Source: Clostridia bacterium (GTDB lineage Bacteria > Bacillota > Clostridia > Oscillospirales > CAG-272). From it: DNA of 36,976 nucleotides. Shown piece after piece: positions 32,859 through 36,976 of the stretch (within the stretch, counting starts at the first letter, position 1; every line of letters starts with the position of its first letter). The position numbers and the translations under genes are program-made. The notes below the pieces were generated by a model. That model saw only the letters and a list, made by a program, of their open reading frames with translations, did not search any database and was not told where the DNA came from. The stretch lies in contig JAFVWS010000046.1 in NCBI GenBank assembly GCA_017501545.1, forward strand, positions 1-36,976. Reading direction: 5' to 3'.

Positions 32859-35800
32859 ATGAAAAACAAAAAGCTTTCTACTAAAATATTATCGTTCATA
32901 ATGACATTTTTAGTGCTGGCTATATCCTTGCCAATATATGCATTTGCATCGGCAATAGATACAAAAGCAGAGAACAAAGAAACAATAGAAGAAACAATAA
33001 ATTCAGCACAGGCTATCAGTGATGAGCTATATGTGTTAGAGGAAGATGTCACCTTGCGAGAAGAAAACGCAAAGCACTTTAAGCTTTCTGATGGTACAAT
33101 GAAGGCAGTATCCTATGCACAAGCAGTCCACTACAAGGACGAAAATGGCAACTGGATAGACATTGACAACTCCTTGACTCTTAGTGGCAGTGAATATGCC
33201 ACAAGCAATAAGCAAGAAATCAAATTTTCTAACAAATCAGGCTCAAATGGCTTGATTAGTATTAAGGACGGCGAATATAAAATAGATTTTACCCCACTTA
33301 ATACCAATAAAGTAAGTGTGGAAATAGAAAACCCAGAGGGAAATAATAGTAGAAAATTTGACGACGTAAAAAAGCTAAATAAGCTTGTCTCAAAAGCTAC
33401 GTACAAGGACATATATAGCGGTATCGACCTTGAATATATTCTTGTGGGTAATAACATAAAAGAAAATATAATAGTAAAAGAAAAGCAAAGTGAATATAGC
33501 TTTTCCTTTGAAATAAAGCTAAGCAAATTAAATGCAGAGCTTGAAAACAATGCGATAGTATTAACCGATAGCGAAACTGGCGAAAAGGTGTATGAAATCC
33601 CAGCACCATATATGCTTGATGCAAACGGAGAATATAGCGACAGCGTAGAATATACCCTAACCAAGGACAGTAAGTGGAAATACACCCTGACAGTGGTGGC
33701 AGACCCAAGCTGGATAAACGCCGAGGAAAGAGAATTCCCAGTAAAAATCGACCCGACTGTAACAACGGGAAGCATTACAAAAGAGCTTTTTGTTATGGAA
33801 GACGGCGTATACGATAATTTACCATCTTTAATTATCGGAAACTTTATGGGATTTTATTATGATGCTACTGGCTTTATAAAGTTTGATGCCTTGACAGGAA
33901 TCGAGGAAGATACTATTTTGTTAGATGCAAAGCTTCTACTACATGTTCCTTATATAGAAAATCAAACAGGTAGAGATTTTAATGTAGGTGTATATAAAGC
34001 AAAGAGTGATTGGTACACTGGAACATATAATATTAATCATAGTAATAAATCGGAGTATTTTTACCCAACATTAGTAGATGAAAAAACCATGACAGAAACT
34101 GGCGTATATAGTTGGGACATTACGGGTATGTATAAAGAATGGCTTGCTAACTCAGGGTCTAATCATGGTGTTTGTATAAAAGGCATAGATTTACCAACTG
34201 AAAATGACACAACCGTTTCAAGCGAAATAGCTAATATACGAGTAACAACTACTTTAAATACAGATGGATATATGGTCCCAACCATTGAATTGTCGTATAG
34301 ATATTTGGTAGGTGTTGAGGACTACTATGCGTATGCAGAAAATACACTTGGTGACGTTGGTAAAAGCTATGTTAATTTATATAATGGTTCGCTTACCTAT
34401 ATAAATAAACTTACTAGCATAGAGGTAGGCGAAAATTTGACATATGATATTAATATGGTGTATAATTCAATTGATAAAGCATGGACACCAAGCTTCTACG
34501 AAAATGTAGAACCATACACCGCTTTAGGAGTGGAACAATATATTTGGACGGATGAAGATGGAACAAAGCACCTCTTTACACCTCATTTAGAAAAGAACTT
34601 TTTTGGTGCATATGCTACATATGAGCTTTCTCCAACAGAAAAATGGCCGATAAATGACCCAACAATCTTTTATCCAGAAGATGATATTGATTATGTCTTA
34701 GTTCAAACTACAAATAACGAATTGATTTTAAGAGATTATCAAGGTAACCAAAAAATGTTTGATGCTAATGGCAGACTCTCAAGGATTTGTGATGCACAGG
34801 GGAATGTGATTTATATTAATAATCATTTAGGTGAGAATAATATAGCAACCATACATGTTGAGAGTAGTACACAAGATATTATATTCTTGGCAGAAATGAG
34901 ATATAATTCAAATGGAAAGTTGTGCTATATTTATGATGTGCAAAATGAAAAGGAACTCGATATTTTTTGGAATGGGAATTACATAAATTACATTTCATAT
35001 CATAATTATGGCGAAACAACGAGTTACAAAAAAATAGTTTTTGAATATGATGAAAATAATACAAACTTGGAATATGTTTTTGATAATTCAATAAATCAAA
35101 AGATGCATTATTACATTGATGAAAAAGAGGATGAAGACGCTCCTAATGATGAAACAATCATTGAAAGTATTAATATCAATGGAACAGAGGAGGAAATAAC
35201 AAAAAAATATATCGTTGGTAAAGGTTTTTATAAAGATTTAGGTCAAGATCTTACAGAAAATACAAATGATGATTTCTCAGAATATGTTACTTTTGACGAA
35301 AAAGGAAGAGAAATCATAAAAGGCCATACATATAATGATGAACTTAGGCCTGATACTATATATTTTAGCATACTATACAATCCAAAAATATATATCGAAT
35401 CTTTCAATGCCTTTAGATATAATATAGAGACTGGTTTTAGAGAGTATATAACTGTGAACAGGCAGGGAGAAGCCTTGGATATTTCAAATGTAACAACAAC
35501 GAATACAGGCAGAACTTATAAACTCATAGAAAACACACAAAATGCCCCGTACAACATGGTTTGCAAAGTTAAAGTGTATTATGATGGAAGTTCTACTCCT
35601 AAAGAAAGCACAGCATTTTTAACTGGATCAAACACGTTGATAATGTCTGCTCATGGTCTTTTAAAGCCGAATGGAGTAGCTGGCATATATGGGTGGGAGT
35701 TCCCTACAAAAGCAGAGATTATACCTGGATGCTATATAAAAAACGGGGAAGAGCAAACTCCATTTGGTACTTATGATATTACAGAGTTTTATATTCAAAA

Positions 35801-36212
35801 AGAATACTATTATCTTCGTGATACAACTTTAACAGAGAAATATCAGTATGACTGGGCGGTTTGTGTTTTGGATGAAAATGTTGATGAAAGACTTGGATAT
35901 TTCACATTAACGATACCGGATGATAATTTGAATGACAAACCTGTTCAGGTGATTGGATATCGCGAAAAAGTTAGTAATAGCGACATGAAAATACATATGT
36001 ATTATTCAAGAGGAAAAATACAAGCATACCAGAAAACCATAGATTACAATGCATTAACCGCTCAGGGAATGAGTGGCGGACCTCTGTTACTCTATAATAC
36101 CAACTGCGTCATAGGGATACATGTATATGGAGGAGAAAATGTTATTATTGCTGGTGCAAAAAAAATAGACTCATTAATTTATTCTTTAGTAGATAATTTA
36201 AACTCAACTTGA
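32859..36212 (+). CDS. Secreted WapA-like protein with C-terminal trypsin-like protease
   Basis: Exported protein of 1117 residues. Signal peptide at 1-31. Residues about 50-300 match the N-terminal region of clostridial WapA/RHS-type proteins (AVHYKDENGNWIDIDNSL, YKDIYSGIDLEYIL, EYTLTKDSKWKYTLTVVADPSW). A DNRLRE domain is at about 300-480 and a vestigial YD-type repeat at about 621-655 (DYQGNQKMFDANGRLSRICDAQGNV), with no long RHS array. Residues about 900-1110 form a chymotrypsin/V8-like serine protease. The triad is visible: His932 (SAHGLL), Asp998 (YDWAVCVL) and Ser1072 (GMSGGPLL), with GIHVYG after it. So a processing, toxin or nutrient protease sits where RHS-toxin relatives carry a nuclease. 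DNA becomes more AT-rich after about 33780, suggesting a mosaic gene. AAGGAG precedes the ATG. Confidence 0.85.
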   Translation: MKNKKLSTKILSFIMTFLVLAISLPIYAFASAIDTKAENKETIEETINSAQAISDELYVLEEDVTLREENAKHFKLSDGTMKAVSYAQAVHYKDENGNWIDIDNSLTLSGSEYATSNKQEIKFSNKSGSNGLISIKDGEYKIDFTPLNTNKVSVEIENPEGNNSRKFDDVKKLNKLVSKATYKDIYSGIDLEYILVGNNIKENIIVKEKQSEYSFSFEIKLSKLNAELENNAIVLTDSETGEKVYEIPAPYMLDANGEYSDSVEYTLTKDSKWKYTLTVVADPSWINAEEREFPVKIDPTVTTGSITKELFVMEDGVYDNLPSLIIGNFMGFYYDATGFIKFDALTGIEEDTILLDAKLLLHVPYIENQTGRDFNVGVYKAKSDWYTGTYNINHSNKSEYFYPTLVDEKTMTETGVYSWDITGMYKEWLANSGSNHGVCIKGIDLPTENDTTVSSEIANIRVTTTLNTDGYMVPTIELSYRYLVGVEDYYAYAENTLGDVGKSYVNLYNGSLTYINKLTSIEVGENLTYDINMVYNSIDKAWTPSFYENVEPYTALGVEQYIWTDEDGTKHLFTPHLEKNFFGAYATYELSPTEKWPINDPTIFYPEDDIDYVLVQTTNNELILRDYQGNQKMFDANGRLSRICDAQGNVIYINNHLGENNIATIHVESSTQDIIFLAEMRYNSNGKLCYIYDVQNEKELDIFWNGNYINYISYHNYGETTSYKKIVFEYDENNTNLEYVFDNSINQKMHYYIDEKEDEDAPNDETIIESININGTEEEITKKYIVGKGFYKDLGQDLTENTNDDFSEYVTFDEKGREIIKGHTYNDELRPDTIYFSILYNPKIYIESFNAFRYNIETGFREYITVNRQGEALDISNVTTTNTGRTYKLIENTQNAPYNMVCKVKVYYDGSSTPKESTAFLTGSNTLIMSAHGLLKPNGVAGIYGWEFPTKAEIIPGCYIKNGEEQTPFGTYDITEFYIQKEYYYLRDTTLTEKYQYDWAVCVLDENVDERLGYFTLTIPDDNLNDKPVQVIGYREKVSNSDMKIHMYYSRGKIQAYQKTIDYNALTAQGMSGGPLLLYNTNCVIGIHVYGGENVIIAGAKKIDSLIYSLVDNLNST

Positions 36213-36226
36213 TAGGAGGAAAATTT

Positions 36227-36976
36227 ATGAAAAAACTACTTTCAATAATGCTTGTTTCTTTAATGCTAACAGCACTATTAGCATCGTGTAGCAAACCAGT
36301 AAATATCGACACAAGTACTGATACTATTACAGAATCAAAAAATAATAATGAGGATTCGATAATTGACACAAATATAGGTGACGAAACAACCGGTGAAACA
36401 AGCACAGATGACATTAATGAAGGTGGATATAATCAAACTGAACAAAAAATTACGTTCGACCTTGGTCCTCATCTTCCATTAGTAGAATTTGACTATGATT
36501 ATTCTTCTACTTTACAAAAATATGGCAAAATAGGCTATACTAAAAGCGGGATTCCATATATAGAATATGCTCCAAATTGTTTTAGTTATTTTGTGCTTGT
36601 AAGTTGTAAAGAAGATACAACGTATGCTTTTGAGCTTTTTGAAGAGATGATAGCCTTAGGTGAATATGAAATATACATTGACATAGACGTCTTTGAGCCA
36701 GCAGAAAATAAGGCTCTGATTGTGTTTCCAAGCTTTACTGCTTATAGCGCAATTCAAAAGAACCTTTTAGAAGGATTGTCAGCTCTTGAGAGTGTTGAAA
36801 AAATTAAGGTTGGTTATATAGATACAAGCGACAGTAATGAGAAGCAAAAAGGATACGACTTTTATACAGAATTTCAAACAATTGATGAAGAAAGCAAGTT
36901 TATAACATCACACGAAGAGCTTATAAATCTGTTTGACATGACAAATGAGAAAAATGCGCAAATAACACAAATAACA
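36227..36976 (+). CDS. Lipoprotein, cut by window end
   Basis: The frame starts at an ATG with AGGAGG 7 bases upstream, 14 bases after the protease stop, and stays open for 250 codons to the last base. Residues 1-21 are a lipoprotein signal with lipobox LASC (Cys21). A Ser/Thr/Asp/Asn-rich linker runs to about residue 75, then a folded domain (FDLGPHLPLVEFDYDYSSTLQKYG, YIEYAPNCFSYFVLVSC, EYEIYIDIDVFEPAENKALIVFP). I do not recognise the family. The position directly after the protease suggests a partner, inhibitor or immunity protein, but this is inference. Confidence 0.85.
   Translation, partial: MKKLLSIMLVSLMLTALLASCSKPVNIDTSTDTITESKNNNEDSIIDTNIGDETTGETSTDDINEGGYNQTEQKITFDLGPHLPLVEFDYDYSSTLQKYGKIGYTKSGIPYIEYAPNCFSYFVLVSCKEDTTYAFELFEEMIALGEYEIYIDIDVFEPAENKALIVFPSFTAYSAIQKNLLEGLSALESVEKIKVGYIDTSDSNEKQKGYDFYTEFQTIDEESKFITSHEELINLFDMTNEKNAQITQIT

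Noticed and set aside
33131-33775. 214-codon minus-strand open frame opposite the WapA-like gene
   Set aside because: It is the complement of a well-supported coding region, is rich in Ser/Leu as expected for an antisense shadow, and has no start context.

Overview
The window is AT-rich chromosomal DNA from a spore-forming member of the Bacillota, most likely an uncultured, gut-type Clostridia. The evidence is dipicolinate synthase (dpaA-dpaB), a SpoIIP-family protein, a MecA-like adaptor, the Firmicute-type ffs-dnaX-ybaB-recR order with a long SRP RNA, strong GGAGG ribosome sites and lipoprotein/SLH surface proteins. No phage, insertion sequence, tRNA, 16S/23S rRNA or CRISPR array was seen.

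Layout. 1-337: no gene; a cluster of small palindromes with three-base loops plus one long hairpin. 338-5102: accessory and regulatory genes: an SLH surface protein (-), a MecA-like adaptor (+), a degenerate SpoIIP (-), a DUF4364 winged-helix protein (+), a SigH-like sigma factor (+) and a double zinc-ribbon protein (+). 5297-10834: a tight plus-strand operon of rlmB, a P-type-ATPase-like membrane protein that has lost its catalytic motifs, a TIGR03960-type radical SAM protein and its DUF2344 partner. 10961-14898: the minus-strand DNA-repair/replication block ffs, dnaX, ybaB, recR and a DEDDh exonuclease. 15035-23317: minus-strand housekeeping genes eno, an AI-2E-family permease, guaB, ispE, polA and a TSCPD protein. 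23409-26019: trmB, dpaA-dpaB (spore core dipicolinate) and trmL. 26189-30944: secA followed by two unknown multi-spanning membrane proteins. 30979-36976: an ECF sigma/anti-sigma pair (-) facing a plus-strand set of exported proteins: a small secreted beta protein, a 1117-residue WapA-like protein ending in a trypsin-like serine protease, and a lipoprotein cut by the window end.

How the genes work together. The left two thirds is core information processing and metabolism with some sporulation genes. Most transcription units have a recognisable sigma-A promoter and a clean hairpin terminator: consensus TTGACA-17-TATAAT in front of the sigma gene and guaB, and good matches in front of ffs, the AI-2E permease and the ECF sigma gene. 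Candidate mother-cell (sigma-E/K type) -10 elements lie in front of spoIIP and dpaA.

The most unusual content is (i) the right-end exported module, where a WapA-type N-terminal region carries a protease in place of RHS repeats and a nuclease toxin, next to a lipoprotein and a divergent ECF/anti-sigma pair; (ii) the catalytically dead P-type ATPase homologue; (iii) a SpoIIP homologue lacking metal-site histidines; (iv) a TrmB with an internal insertion of about 34 residues; and (v) the palindrome array at the left edge. All functional statements come from reading motifs by eye; no database search was run.
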